A stretch of DNA of 64,000 nucleotides from the NCBI RefSeq assembly GCF_010727475.1, contig NZ_AP022567.1, positions 7,254,001 through 7,318,000 on the forward strand, in the 5' to 3' direction. The notes below the pieces were generated by a model. That model did no database searches. It saw nothing but the letters and a program-made list of their open reading frames with translations, and was not told the origin of the DNA. Below, piece after piece: positions 55,815 through 63,407 of the stretch. This DNA is from Mycolicibacterium mageritense. Its GTDB lineage: Bacteria > Actinomycetota > Actinomycetes > Mycobacteriales > Mycobacteriaceae. The translations under genes and the position numbers were made by a program. Each line of letters starts with the position of its first letter. Positions within the stretch are counted from its first letter, which is position 1.

Positions 55815-55828
55815 CTTGCATATGCAAG
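55815..55828. promoter_or_regulatory. CTTGCATATGCAAG palindrome
   Basis: A perfect 14-bp palindrome, AT-rich for this genome, sits 3 bp upstream of the assigned ATG of the Rv2137c-like gene and about 97 bp from the divergent lppL start. It may be an operator or part of a promoter. If the true start is further upstream it would lie in coding sequence. Confidence 0.35.
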
Positions 55829-55925
55829 TACGTAGGCAGACGCGACCAAATCCCCGCACATGCCCGGCCGGGGCGCCTGCCTAGACTGGCTGGTCAACCG
55901 TCCGAACCTGATCGAGAGCCATCCG

Positions 55926-56957
55926 TTGCGCCTAATTTTTGCAGGTCAGGCCCGTCGCATGGGCCTGGCCGCACTGGCCCTGCTGCTGCTGGCCGGGTGC
56001 TCGTCCAATCCGGCCGACACCCCGCCGCCCACCATCGAACCCGCCAAAGCCGCCGTGTCCCCACCGGTGACCGGCGCACCGGACGGCATCGTCCGGCCCC
56101 TGAGCGGCCATGCACAGGCCGCGGTGTTCGACCCGGCGACCGCGACACTGGCAATACTCGGGCCCGGCCCGGCGGGCCAGTCCACGCTGACGCTGATGGC
56201 GGGCGCACAACCGCCCCGCACGGCGTTGCTCGAAGCCACGGCCACCGCGCTCGCCGACACCGGCAGCGGCACTTTGCTGCTGGCCACCCGCGGCGGCTAC
56301 TTCCGGATGGATCTCACCGACGCCGCAGCGAAGCCCACCAAGATCGCCGTCGACGGTGCCACCGACGTCGATTTCACCGCGATCGCGGTGCGCGCCGACG
56401 GCAACGTCGTGCTCGGCAGCTCCGACGGAGCCGTGTACACCTTGAATTCCGAGCGCACTGTGGGCGCCACGCTGAAGACGTTCGCCCGAGTGGATTGGCT
56501 TGTCACCCAAGGCAATACCGCCGTCGTACTGGACCGCGGGCAGACCTCGGTGACCACCGTCGACGAAACCGGCACCAAGGCCGAACACGCGCTGCGGGCC
56601 GGCGAGGGGGCCACCACCATGGCCACCGACCCGCACGGCCGCGTCCTGGTGGCCGACACCCGCGGCGACGAGCTGCTAGTGTTCGGGACCGGGCCGCTGA
56701 TCATGCGTCAGCGCTATCCCGTGCCCGCCGCGCCGTACGGCCTGGCCGGATCGTCGCGGCTGGCCTGGGTGTCACAGACGGCTTCGAACACGGTCATTGG
56801 TTACGATCTTGACACCGGCATCCCCGTCGAGAAGGTGCGATATCGAACCGTGCAACAACCGAACTCCCTGGCCTACGACGACAAATCCGGCACTCTGTAT
56901 GTAGTGTCCGGCTCGGGAGCAGGTGTGCAGGTGATCACCAACGCAGGCAAACCATGA
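55926..56957 (+). CDS. lppL: lipoprotein LppL
   Basis: About 343 residues. The signal sequence with arginines (AGQARRMGLAALALLLLAGC) has a lipobox LLAGC, so the Cys is lipidated on the outer face of the membrane. The mature protein looks like a seven-bladed beta-propeller/YncE-like repeat protein (RVLVADTRGDELLVFGTG, SLAYDDKSGTLYVVSGSG). The start is uncertain: a TTG at 55926 gives a normal signal peptide, while an ATG at 55959 would shorten its basic region. It matches Rv2138 in order, next to pyrD. Confidence 0.78.
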   Translation: MRLIFAGQARRMGLAALALLLLAGCSSNPADTPPPTIEPAKAAVSPPVTGAPDGIVRPLSGHAQAAVFDPATATLAILGPGPAGQSTLTLMAGAQPPRTALLEATATALADTGSGTLLLATRGGYFRMDLTDAAAKPTKIAVDGATDVDFTAIAVRADGNVVLGSSDGAVYTLNSERTVGATLKTFARVDWLVTQGNTAVVLDRGQTSVTTVDETGTKAEHALRAGEGATTMATDPHGRVLVADTRGDELLVFGTGPLIMRQRYPVPAAPYGLAGSSRLAWVSQTASNTVIGYDLDTGIPVEKVRYRTVQQPNSLAYDDKSGTLYVVSGSGAGVQVITNAGKP

Positions 56958-57214
56958 CGGCCATCCAACGCGGCCGGATGCCACCGGGCTGGGACAAAGT
57001 GGTCGCGGAAGACTCGTCCGACGAATACGACTGGATTCCGCTGCGGCTGCCACCCGATGTCACGAGGGTCAGCGCCTCGATCCGGCTGTCGATCGAAGCG
57101 GAATACCGGGGCTGGGAGCTGACCAGGGTCCGGGCCTATACAGACGGGAGCCGACGGGTGCTGCTGCGCCGCAAGAAGACCAATTCCGGTATGCCGGACC
57201 AGCCGGCGCTGTGA
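56954..57214 (+). CDS. DUF5703 family small protein
   Basis: 86 residues, soluble, with aromatic and basic residues (DEYDWIPLRLPPDVTR; EAEYRGWELTRVRAY). It matches a short actinobacterial family of unknown function that sits between lppL and pyrD. The ATG overlaps the lppL stop by four bases and its stop overlaps the pyrD start, so the three are coupled. Confidence 0.85.
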   Translation: MTAIQRGRMPPGWDKVVAEDSSDEYDWIPLRLPPDVTRVSASIRLSIEAEYRGWELTRVRAYTDGSRRVLLRRKKTNSGMPDQPAL

Positions 57215-58278
57215 TGTACGCCGCGCTGCGGCGGGTGCTGTTCCTGGTGCCCGCCGAACGTGTCCATGTGTGGGTCTTCGGCCTGCTGCGGCTCGCGACG
57301 GGCCCCGCGGCACTGCGGCGCGCACTGGCCAAGCGGCTCGCGCCAAGTGACCCGGTGCTCGCCAGCACGGTGTTCGGCGTGCGGTTTCCGGGCCCGCTGG
57401 GCTTGGCGGCCGGGTTCGACAAGGACGGCCGCGGACTCGACACATGGGGCGCGCTGGGCTTCGGTTACGCCGAGGTCGGCACCGTCACGGCGCAAGCCCA
57501 GCCGGGCAACCCGGAACCGCGGCTTTTCCGGCTGCCGGACGACCACGCCCTGCTGAACCGCATGGGGTTCAACAACAAGGGCGCGAGCGCGCTGGCTCAG
57601 CGCCTGACCCAGCACACGCCCGACGTGCCGATCGGGGTGAACATCGGCAAGTCGAAGGTCACCCCACCCGAGAAGGCCGTCGACGACTACGCGCACAGCG
57701 CGCGGCTGCTCGGTGCGCTCGCGTCATTCGTCGTGGTCAACGTCAGCTCACCGAACACCCCGGGCCTGCGAGATCTGCAGGCGGTGTCCTCGCTGCGGCC
57801 GATCCTTGCCGCCGTCAAAGCCGAGACCACCAAGCCGGTGCTGGTCAAGATCGCACCCGACCTCTCCGACGCGGACATCGACGAGATCGCCGACCTGGCA
57901 GTCGAATTGGGGCTGGCGGGCATCGTCGCCACCAACACCACGATCTCGCGCGACGGACTGCAGACGCCTGGGGTCGCGGACCTGGGCTCCGGCGGCGTGT
58001 CGGGGCGGCCCGTGGCCCGGCGGTCGCTTGAGGTGCTGCGCCGGCTGTACCGCCGCGTGGGCGACAAGCTTGTGCTGATCAGTGCCGGTGGCATCGAGAC
58101 CGCCGACGACGCGTGGGAGCGGATCACCGCCGGGGCGTCACTGCTACAGGGCTACACCGGATTCATCTACGGCGGCGGCCTGTGGGCCAAGCAGATTCAC
58201 GACGGCATCGCGCAGCGCCTGCACGCCGGCGGATTTTCGTCTCTGGCCGACGCGGTGGGCTCGGCCAATCCCCGCTGA
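57214..58278 (+). CDS. pyrD: dihydroorotate dehydrogenase (quinone), class 2
   Basis: 354 residues. Fourth step of pyrimidine synthesis, oxidising dihydroorotate to orotate with FMN and reducing menaquinone. The N-terminal amphipathic helix (YAALRRVLFLVPAERVH) is the class 2 membrane anchor. FMN-binding and catalytic motifs are LAAGFDKDGRGLDTWG, MGFNNKG, VNVSSPNTPGLRDLQ (catalytic Ser) and ISAGGIETADDAWERI. The ATG overlaps the upstream stop (TGATG); a GTG one codon earlier is also possible. Confidence 0.95.
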   Translation: MYAALRRVLFLVPAERVHVWVFGLLRLATGPAALRRALAKRLAPSDPVLASTVFGVRFPGPLGLAAGFDKDGRGLDTWGALGFGYAEVGTVTAQAQPGNPEPRLFRLPDDHALLNRMGFNNKGASALAQRLTQHTPDVPIGVNIGKSKVTPPEKAVDDYAHSARLLGALASFVVVNVSSPNTPGLRDLQAVSSLRPILAAVKAETTKPVLVKIAPDLSDADIDEIADLAVELGLAGIVATNTTISRDGLQTPGVADLGSGGVSGRPVARRSLEVLRRLYRRVGDKLVLISAGGIETADDAWERITAGASLLQGYTGFIYGGGLWAKQIHDGIAQRLHAGGFSSLADAVGSANPR

Positions 58279-58286
58279 GGCGGCCC

Positions 58287-58339
58287 AACCTGAGCTTGTG
58301 TACGAGATTCCGCTGATTTCTCGCACACAAGCTCAGGTT
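58287..58339. terminator. 53-bp palindrome between convergent pyrD and PEBP genes
   Basis: AACCTGAGCTTGTGT (58287-58301) is matched perfectly by its reverse complement at 58325-58339. A second stem CGAGA/TCTCG continues inside after one mismatch, leaving an 11-nt loop. It fills the 66-bp gap between the pyrD stop and the stop of the PEBP gene. It is probably a bidirectional terminator or a dispersed palindromic repeat. It is nearly the same length as the palindrome at 13684-13735 but differs in sequence. Confidence 0.65.
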
Positions 58340-58344
58340 CGTGG

Positions 58345-58869
58345 CTACTTCTGCTCGTAGGTGCCGTAGATGACGGCGCGGGCGATGGCCTGGCCGAACA
58401 GGTTGAAGCCGAGATAGGCCGGGGTGGCGCCGTCGGGCAGGCCGAGCGACTCGACCGGCAGGGCGTGCACCGCGATGTAGTACCGGTGCGGGCCGTGGCC
58501 CGCCGGCGGGGCGGCACCGATGAAGCGCTTGAGGCTCGCGTCGTTGGCCAGCGTGACCGCGCCGCCCGGCAACTCGCTACCGTCACCCGCGCCCGCGGGG
58601 AGCTCGGTGACCGACGCGGGCAGATCGGCAACCGCCCAGTGCCAGAAGCCGGACGCGGTGGGTGCGTCTGGGTCGTACACCGTGACCGCGAAGCTCTTGG
58701 TCTCCGCCGGGAAACCCGACCAGCTCAGCTGCGGCGAGACGTCCGAGCCGCCCGCGCCCATGATGCCGCTGACCTGGTCGTTGCCGAGCGGCTGGCCATC
58801 GGTGACCGATTCGGAGGTCAGCGTGAAGCTCGGCAGCTTCGGCAGGTTGTCGTACGGCGATGTGGTCAT
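58345..58869 (-). CDS. PEBP/YbhB-like protein (TB18.6/Rv2140c type)
   Basis: 174 residues of the phosphatidylethanolamine-binding family. It has the ligand-pocket motifs YDPDAPTASGFWHW (DPDxP) and GAAPPAGHGPHRYYIAVHAL (the GxHR-type motif). It starts TTSPYDNLPKLPSF with RBS AAGGGGA. It probably binds small anionic ligands; a signalling role is not shown. It lies 23 bp after the start region of the M20 peptidase, same strand. Confidence 0.92.
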   Translation of the reverse strand: MTTSPYDNLPKLPSFTLTSESVTDGQPLGNDQVSGIMGAGGSDVSPQLSWSGFPAETKSFAVTVYDPDAPTASGFWHWAVADLPASVTELPAGAGDGSELPGGAVTLANDASLKRFIGAAPPAGHGPHRYYIAVHALPVESLGLPDGATPAYLGFNLFGQAIARAVIYGTYEQK

Positions 58870-58892
58870 CTGATCCCCTTCGTAAACGTCGG

Positions 58893-60245
58893 TCAGCAGT
58901 TTTGCAGGAAGTGTTCCAGAACGTTGGCCCCGAACTGCAGGGCGTCGACCGGCACCCGCTCGTCCACACCGTGGAACAGCGCCGCGAAATCCAGGTCCGG
59001 CGGCAGCCGCAGCGGTGCGAACCCGAAACACCGAATACCCAATCGTTGGAAGGACTTCGCATCGGTTCCGCCGGACAGCATGTACGGCACGATGCGGGCC
59101 TGCGGATCCTGCGCGAGCAGCGACGCGTTCATGGCGTCGACCAGATCCCCGTCGAACGTCGTCTCGTACGACGGCAGATCGCGCTCCCAGCTGCGCGTCA
59201 CGTCCGGACCGATCAGCTCGTCGATCTCACGTTCGAAGGCCTCCTTGCGGCCCGGCAGCACCCGGCAGTCGACGACGGCCTCGGCAGTCGCCGGGATCAC
59301 GTTGGCCTTGTATCCGGCCTTGAGCATGGTCGGGTTGGCCGTGTCACGCAGCGTGGCCGACACGATGCGGGCCACCCCGCCGAGCTTCTCGATCGTCACG
59401 TCGAGATCGGGTGAATTCACGTCGAACGAAAAGCCGGTCTCCTCGGACACCGCGGCCAGGAACTGCTCGACCGCGTCGTTGAGGATCAGCGGGAACCGGT
59501 GCCTGCCGAGCCGGTCCACCGCGCCCGCGATGGCCGTCACCGCGTTGTCGTCGTGCACCATCGACCCGTGCCCGGCGCGGCCCCGCGCCGTCAGTCGCAT
59601 CCACGACAGGCCCTTCTCGGCGGTCTCGATCAGATACAGGCGGCGTTCACCACCGTCCTTGCGCGGCACGGTCAACGAGAACCCGCCGACCTCACCGATC
59701 GCCTCGGTGACGCCCTCGAACAGGTCGGGCCGGTTGTCCACGAGCCACTGGGCGCCGTAGGTGCCGCCGTGCTCCTCGTCGGAGACGAACGCGAACACCA
59801 GGTCGCGGGGCGGCACGATGCCCGCACGTTTGAAGTGGCGGGCCACCGCGATCATCATGCCGACCATGTCCTTCATGTCGACCGCGCCGCGGCCCCACAC
59901 GTAGCCGTCCTCGATCGCGCCCGAGAACGGGTGCACGCTCCAGTCGGCGGGCTCGGCGGGCACCACGTCGAGGTGGCCGTGGATCATCAGCGCGCCACGC
60001 CGCGGGTCGGCGCCGGCCAGGCGGGCGAACACATTGCCGCGGCCGGGAGCCCCCGCCTCGACGTATTCGGTCTCGTAACCGACTTCCTGCAGCTTGTCGG
60101 CCACCCACCGGGCACATTCGGCTTCGGGTTTCAGCGTCGCCGGGTCGCCGGTGTTGGAGGTGTCGAACCTGATGAGCGCGCTGACAAGGTCCACAACCTC
60201 GTCGGCGCTGGCCGCGGGGACAGTCACAGTCACCATTCGTACCAT
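58893..60245 (-). CDS. M20-family metallopeptidase (DapE/ArgE-like)
   Basis: 450 residues. Zinc-ligand motifs: MIHGHLDVVP (His), AVDMKD (bridging Asp), SDEEHGGTYG (catalytic Glu and metal Glu), then a dimerisation domain and a C-terminal His (FHGVDERVPVDAL). It hydrolyses an amide or peptide; it may be a dipeptidase or deacylase. Annotated as DapE2-like in the M. tuberculosis order (Rv2141c), but it need not be the lysine-pathway enzyme. The start is uncertain by three codons. Confidence 0.9.
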   Translation of the reverse strand: MVRMVTVTVPAASADEVVDLVSALIRFDTSNTGDPATLKPEAECARWVADKLQEVGYETEYVEAGAPGRGNVFARLAGADPRRGALMIHGHLDVVPAEPADWSVHPFSGAIEDGYVWGRGAVDMKDMVGMMIAVARHFKRAGIVPPRDLVFAFVSDEEHGGTYGAQWLVDNRPDLFEGVTEAIGEVGGFSLTVPRKDGGERRLYLIETAEKGLSWMRLTARGRAGHGSMVHDDNAVTAIAGAVDRLGRHRFPLILNDAVEQFLAAVSEETGFSFDVNSPDLDVTIEKLGGVARIVSATLRDTANPTMLKAGYKANVIPATAEAVVDCRVLPGRKEAFEREIDELIGPDVTRSWERDLPSYETTFDGDLVDAMNASLLAQDPQARIVPYMLSGGTDAKSFQRLGIRCFGFAPLRLPPDLDFAALFHGVDERVPVDALQFGANVLEHFLQNC

Positions 60246-60334
60246 TGCCGGCGGAGCTGTGTGGGCCTGCGGGTTCGGCGGGTCCGGCCGACCTGGTTTG
60301 GGCCAAAGCCACTTGATCCGATAGCCTTAGGCGC

Positions 60335-60352
60335 CCAACCCCGCGGGGTTGG
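60335..60352. promoter_or_regulatory. perfect palindrome before tRNA-Leu
   Basis: CCAACCCCGCGGGGTTGG is an 18-bp perfect palindrome, GC-rich, ending 6 bp before the tRNA gene. It may be a transcription-associated hairpin (leader of the pre-tRNA or terminator of an upstream transcript). Confidence 0.4.
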
Positions 60353-60358
60353 CCACGA

Positions 60359-60444
60359 GTCCGAGTGGCGGAATGGCAGACGCGCTAGCTTGAGGTGCTA
60401 GTGCCCTATTAACGGGCGTGGGGGTTCAAGTCCCCCCTCGGACA
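60359..60444 (+). tRNA. tRNA-Leu (anticodon GAG)
   Basis: The acceptor stem GTCCGAG (60359-60365) pairs with CTCGGAC (60437-60443), followed by A73; CCA is not encoded. The anticodon stem CTAGC/GCTAG encloses the loop TTGAGGT with anticodon GAG. A long variable arm (about TGCCCTATTAACGGGCG) is typical of class II leucine tRNAs. The T loop is GGTTCAAGTCC. Accessory DNA follows directly, as is common at tRNA genes. Confidence 0.95.
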
Positions 60445-60465
60445 CAGTGTGAGTCGAGTCGTTGG

Positions 60466-60668
60466 TTACAGATCACCCCGGCCTTTGGTCGGGGTTTGTT
60501 GGTCGGGCCAGTAATTGCGGTCTGGGTTGATGTGGTGGCCGGCGATGAGGTGGTAGCCGGTGTTGCTGATGACCGACACGGTGGTGGTTACCAGGATCAG
60601 GACCGGGGCGCCGACGTGGCGGCCTCCGATGCCGAGGTGGTGTAGGTGGCTGCCATGACGCCATCAGC
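60466..60668 (-). pseudogene. C-terminal gene fragment next to the IS element
   Basis: A minus-strand frame reads GSHLHHLGIGGRHVGAPVLI, LVTTTVSVISNTGYHLIAGH, then HINPDRNYWPDQQ and on to a stop at 60466. It includes one hydrophobic segment and looks like the end of a real protein. A stop codon in the same frame lies just inside its 5' end, and the IS element begins at 60669, so no complete gene exists. The family is not recognised. Confidence 0.4.
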
Positions 60669-60694
60669 TGAACCGTCCTGGTCTGGGTGGAGAC
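60669..60694. repeat. IS left inverted repeat
   Basis: Imperfect terminal inverted repeat that starts TGAACCGTCCTGG. It pairs with 61965-61990 with a single-base length difference and a few mismatches. Confidence 0.85.
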
Positions 60695-60699
60695 CGTCG

Positions 60700-61615
60700 T
60701 TATGCCACGTCCGGTATGGACGTGACGGTGTCACGGTAGCGGTTTTCGTAAGTGGTCGGCGAGAGGTAGCCCAGCGCAGAGTGAAGGCGGCTGGTGTTGT
60801 ACCAGTGCACCCACGATGCGGTTTCTCGTTCGACCTCCGCGCGGCCGGACCAGGTTTTCTCTCGGTTGATCAGTTCGGTTTTGTAGAGTCCGATCGCCGA
60901 TTCCATCAACGCGTTGTCCAAGGCGTCGCCGACCGAGCCGATGGAGCCGGCGATGCCCGACTCGCGCAGGGCGTCGGTGAACGCCAGTGAGGTGTACTGA
61001 CTGCCCGCATCGGAGTGATGCACTAAATCTGTTGTGGTGAAACGGAAATCGGTTCTGCGCCGGGTGAACACGGCCTGCTCGAGAACGCTGGTCACCAACG
61101 GCGCGGCCTTGGTCGGCATCACCCGCCAGCCCAGGATCCTTCGCGAGAACACGTCGACGCAGAACGCGGTATAGACGAACCCTTGCAGCGTCGGGAACCC
61201 ACAACTGATCGGGTCTGGTCGGTGCACCCCATTGACGGTCGATCAGATCCGGGTGCCGCGGCGCGCCCGGGTCGGCGGTGGTAGTCACGGTGCGCCGTGT
61301 GCCGCGCACGATCCCCGCGATCGGAGCAGATCCGCATCAACCGGCCCACCTGATCGCGGCCCATGTCGTGACCGGCGTGTTTCATCGCATGCCACATCTT
61401 GCGGACCCCGTAGAGCCGCCGGTTGGCCACATACAGCCGATGCACGACGTTGGCCGCGTGCGCCTCCGCCCAGGCGGCATCGCTGACCGGACCCCGGACA
61501 CAAGGCCCGCGTAGTAGGTGGACGGGGCGATCGGCAGGCCGTGCTCGGCGAGCACGGTGCAGATCGGGTCGACCCCGAACCGGTGGCGGTGAGCGTCGAT
61601 GTACTCGACGACCAC
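60700..61615 (-). pseudogene. IS3 transposase orfB, frameshifted
   Basis: DDE transposase of the IS3 family spread over several frames. Pieces in order: VEYIDAHRHRFGVDPICTVL, YVANRRLYGVRKMWHAMKHA, HPDLIDRQWGAPTRPDQLWV, then FVYTAFCVDVFSRRILGWRV. The end holds the catalytic HHSDAGSQYTS and DALDNALMES motifs. At least two frame changes and a small deletion between QLWV and the next segment remove residues expected there (TDFTYV-like, carrying the first catalytic Asp). A functional enzyme cannot be made. Confidence 0.85.
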
Positions 61616-61620
61616 CGAAT

Positions 61621-61944
61621 GCGGCGGTCGACCTCCGCCGCCGCGAAAAACGCTGTCGCCGTCTTCAAAATCTCATTGGCCCTCCGCAATTCGGCGACCT
61701 CCTTGCGCAGCGACTTCAGTTCAGCGTCCTTCTCATCGGGAGCCGCACTGGTGGTCGAGTCCATCGTTCCGTAACGGTTCTCGACCCAGCCACGCAGCGT
61801 GTCCTGGTTGATCCCCAACAACTGCCCGACCTGCTTACGCGCAGCCAGCTTCGAATCCCCGGTCTGCGCGATCCGGTCGTGATACATCCGCACAGCCCGC
61901 TCACGGGTCTCTGGGTCAAACTTCCTCGGTGCAGCCACAACCAC
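61621..61944 (-). CDS. IS3 orfA, DNA-binding transposase subunit
   Basis: About 108 recognisable residues from a GTG with RBS AGGAGG. Helix-turn-helix region of the IS3 orfA type (FDPETRERAVRMYHDRI; LLGINQDTLRGWV) followed by a leucine-zipper-like helix (KSLRKEVAELRRANEILKTA). The frame stays open further, but the homology ends at about 61621 where orfB frame takes over. It is probably only a remnant function without an intact orfB. Confidence 0.85.
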
Positions 61945-61964
61945 ATCCTCCTGGTGCGATCAAG

Positions 61965-61990
61965 GACTCCACCAGACCCAGGACGGTTCA
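61965..61990. repeat. IS right inverted repeat
   Basis: Imperfect terminal inverted repeat ending CCAGGACGGTTCA, the counterpart of 60669-60694. The AGC target duplication follows directly. Confidence 0.85.
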
Positions 61991-62220
61991 AGCTGCATCC
62001 ACCGCTTATGTTCCTGGGTGCCCTGCCGGTGGAAGATGCTCGCCGAGACCAATCCCGAGGCATACGTGTAAGCCGCCGGCTGCGCGCCCAGTACCAGCTC
62101 GGCCACGGCCCATAGCAACGCCTTCGGTGCCGGCACCCCGCCACACGCGGGCTCCATGCCCAACTCCAAACATCCAGCCTCCAAAGGGAAGCTCTTTCTG
62201 AAGTCCTCCGCCAACGTCAC
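61991..62220 (-). pseudogene. gene fragment truncated by the IS element
   Basis: A minus-strand frame reads MTLAEDFRKSFPLEAGCLEL, GMEPACGGVPAPKALLWAVA and ELVLGAQPAAYTYASGLV, and reaches QEHKRWMQ where the IS begins; the remaining codons belong to the IS end. It has a hydrophobic middle. It may be part of the same locus as the fragment at 60466-60668, but the frames on the two sides of the IS do not join cleanly. Nothing else is seen in 62221-62319. Confidence 0.35.
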
Positions 62221-62319
62221 GGCGTGGGTGTCGCGGGTCGAACACCGGCGGGGTGCGGTCTGCGGAAGCGAACGACTCCGCTAATGGCCTCTCAGCAAGC
62301 TCGGCGGCTCCAGCCAAGA

Positions 62320-62499
62320 TCAAGAAGCATTCGCAGCCCCTGCGATTTCGGCGAGGCCGATCGCGCGGCTCAGATTGGCACTGATCCCAAGGTGATCGGC
62401 GTTGCCGCGCGCGGTGGCGTTGTTGAGCAGTTTCATCGTGCCGGTGGCGATGAGCAGCAGTGCCAGTAACCCCATCAGGATGGTCGTCGCTAAACGCAT
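62320..62499 (-). pseudogene. truncated DoxX-like membrane protein
   Basis: 59 residues reading MRLATTILMGLLALLLIATG, TMKLLNNATARGNADHLGIS, ANLSRAIGLAEIAGAANAS and stop. This matches the first half of small DoxX-like four-helix proteins (usually about 120 residues, with GLAEIAGA in helix 2), and then breaks off. A frame change or deletion probably removed the rest. It starts 10 bp after the FAH-family stop on the same strand. Confidence 0.6.
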
Positions 62500-62509
62500 A
62501 TGTGCGTCC

Positions 62510-63373
62510 TCAGCCGGCGGCGGTGCAGGGGTTGCGAAGTCGGCCCAGGCCTTCGATGGCCGAATACACGATGCTGCCGGGAGTGAGGTAACGCGGTGGG
62601 GTGCGTGAGTATCCGACGCCGGACGGGGTGCCGGTGAAGATGAGGTCACCGGGCATCAGTTCACAGATGCCGGACAGGTGACTCACAAGGTCTTCGACGG
62701 TGAAGATCATCTCGCTGGTGCGGGCCTGCTGGACGATCTCGTCATCGAGCGTGGTCATGATGGCCAGGTCGCTCGGGTCGGAGAGTTCATCGGTGGTGGT
62801 GATCCACGGGCCGATTGGACTGAACCCTCGATGACTTTTGGCGAGACTGAATTGCGGTGGCGTGCCTTCCATCTGGGAAGCCCGCTCCGAGATGTCCTGG
62901 CCGACACAGTATCCGGCCACATGACTCATCGCGGCCTCTGGCGTGATGTTGCGGCCACCGCGGCCGATGACCGTGACCAGCTCGACCTCCCAGTCGCAGG
63001 TCGGCGCGGGTAGCGGGATGCTTGCGCCCGGGCCGGCCAATGAAGAGGCGAATTTGGTGAAGATCAGTGGCCGGTCGGGAACGGCAAGGCCGGTTTCTGT
63101 GCTGTGGTCGGCGTAGTTGAGCCCGACGGCGAAGATCTGTCGGGGAGCGGTCACCGGTGGGCCGAGCAGGCTGAGGTCGTCGAGCAGGTCGGCTTCGGTG
63201 AGGGTGACGTTCGGTTCGGGCTGCGCAGTCGCGTAGAACGTCCGGAAGTCATCGAGATTGGCGATCGCCGCGTCGGGTTGACTGGGCAGTGACCCTCCGG
63301 ACGCTTTGGCGAGATCGACAATCCCGTCCGGGGTGATCGACACGGCGCGGCCGGCCAGGTTGGCGAGTTTCAT
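62510..63373 (-). CDS. fumarylacetoacetate hydrolase (FAH) family protein
   Basis: 287 residues. FAH-fold signatures: FAVGLNYADHSTETGL, DWEVELVTVIGRGG (metal-binding Glu residues), AGYCVGQDISERASQ, KSHRGFSPIGPWI and LMPGDLIFTGTPSGVGYSR. It would cleave a C-C bond or decarboxylate a diketo or hydroxy-dienoate product of aromatic degradation. The ATG at 63373 follows AAAGGAAA; the longer frame upstream is not needed. It lies 34 bp after the partial hydrolase gene, and both may belong to one catabolic operon. Confidence 0.92.
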   Translation of the reverse strand: MKLANLAGRAVSITPDGIVDLAKASGGSLPSQPDAAIANLDDFRTFYATAQPEPNVTLTEADLLDDLSLLGPPVTAPRQIFAVGLNYADHSTETGLAVPDRPLIFTKFASSLAGPGASIPLPAPTCDWEVELVTVIGRGGRNITPEAAMSHVAGYCVGQDISERASQMEGTPPQFSLAKSHRGFSPIGPWITTTDELSDPSDLAIMTTLDDEIVQQARTSEMIFTVEDLVSHLSGICELMPGDLIFTGTPSGVGYSRTPPRYLTPGSIVYSAIEGLGRLRNPCTAAG

Positions 63374-63407
63374 GGCTTTCCTTTGCAGGCGACAGAGGGG
63401 TCCGGTT

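Larger units (their letters stand above)
60669..61990 (-). mobile_element. defective IS3-family insertion sequence
   Basis: 1322 bp bounded by imperfect inverted repeats of about 26 bp that begin TGAACCGTCCTGG (60669-60694) and end in its counterpart (61965-61990). Termini are TG...CA as in IS3. A 3-bp direct repeat AGC flanks it (60666-60668, 61991-61993), consistent with IS3 target duplication. It carries an orfA and a frameshifted orfB on the minus strand. It probably cannot transpose on its own. Confidence 0.9.
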
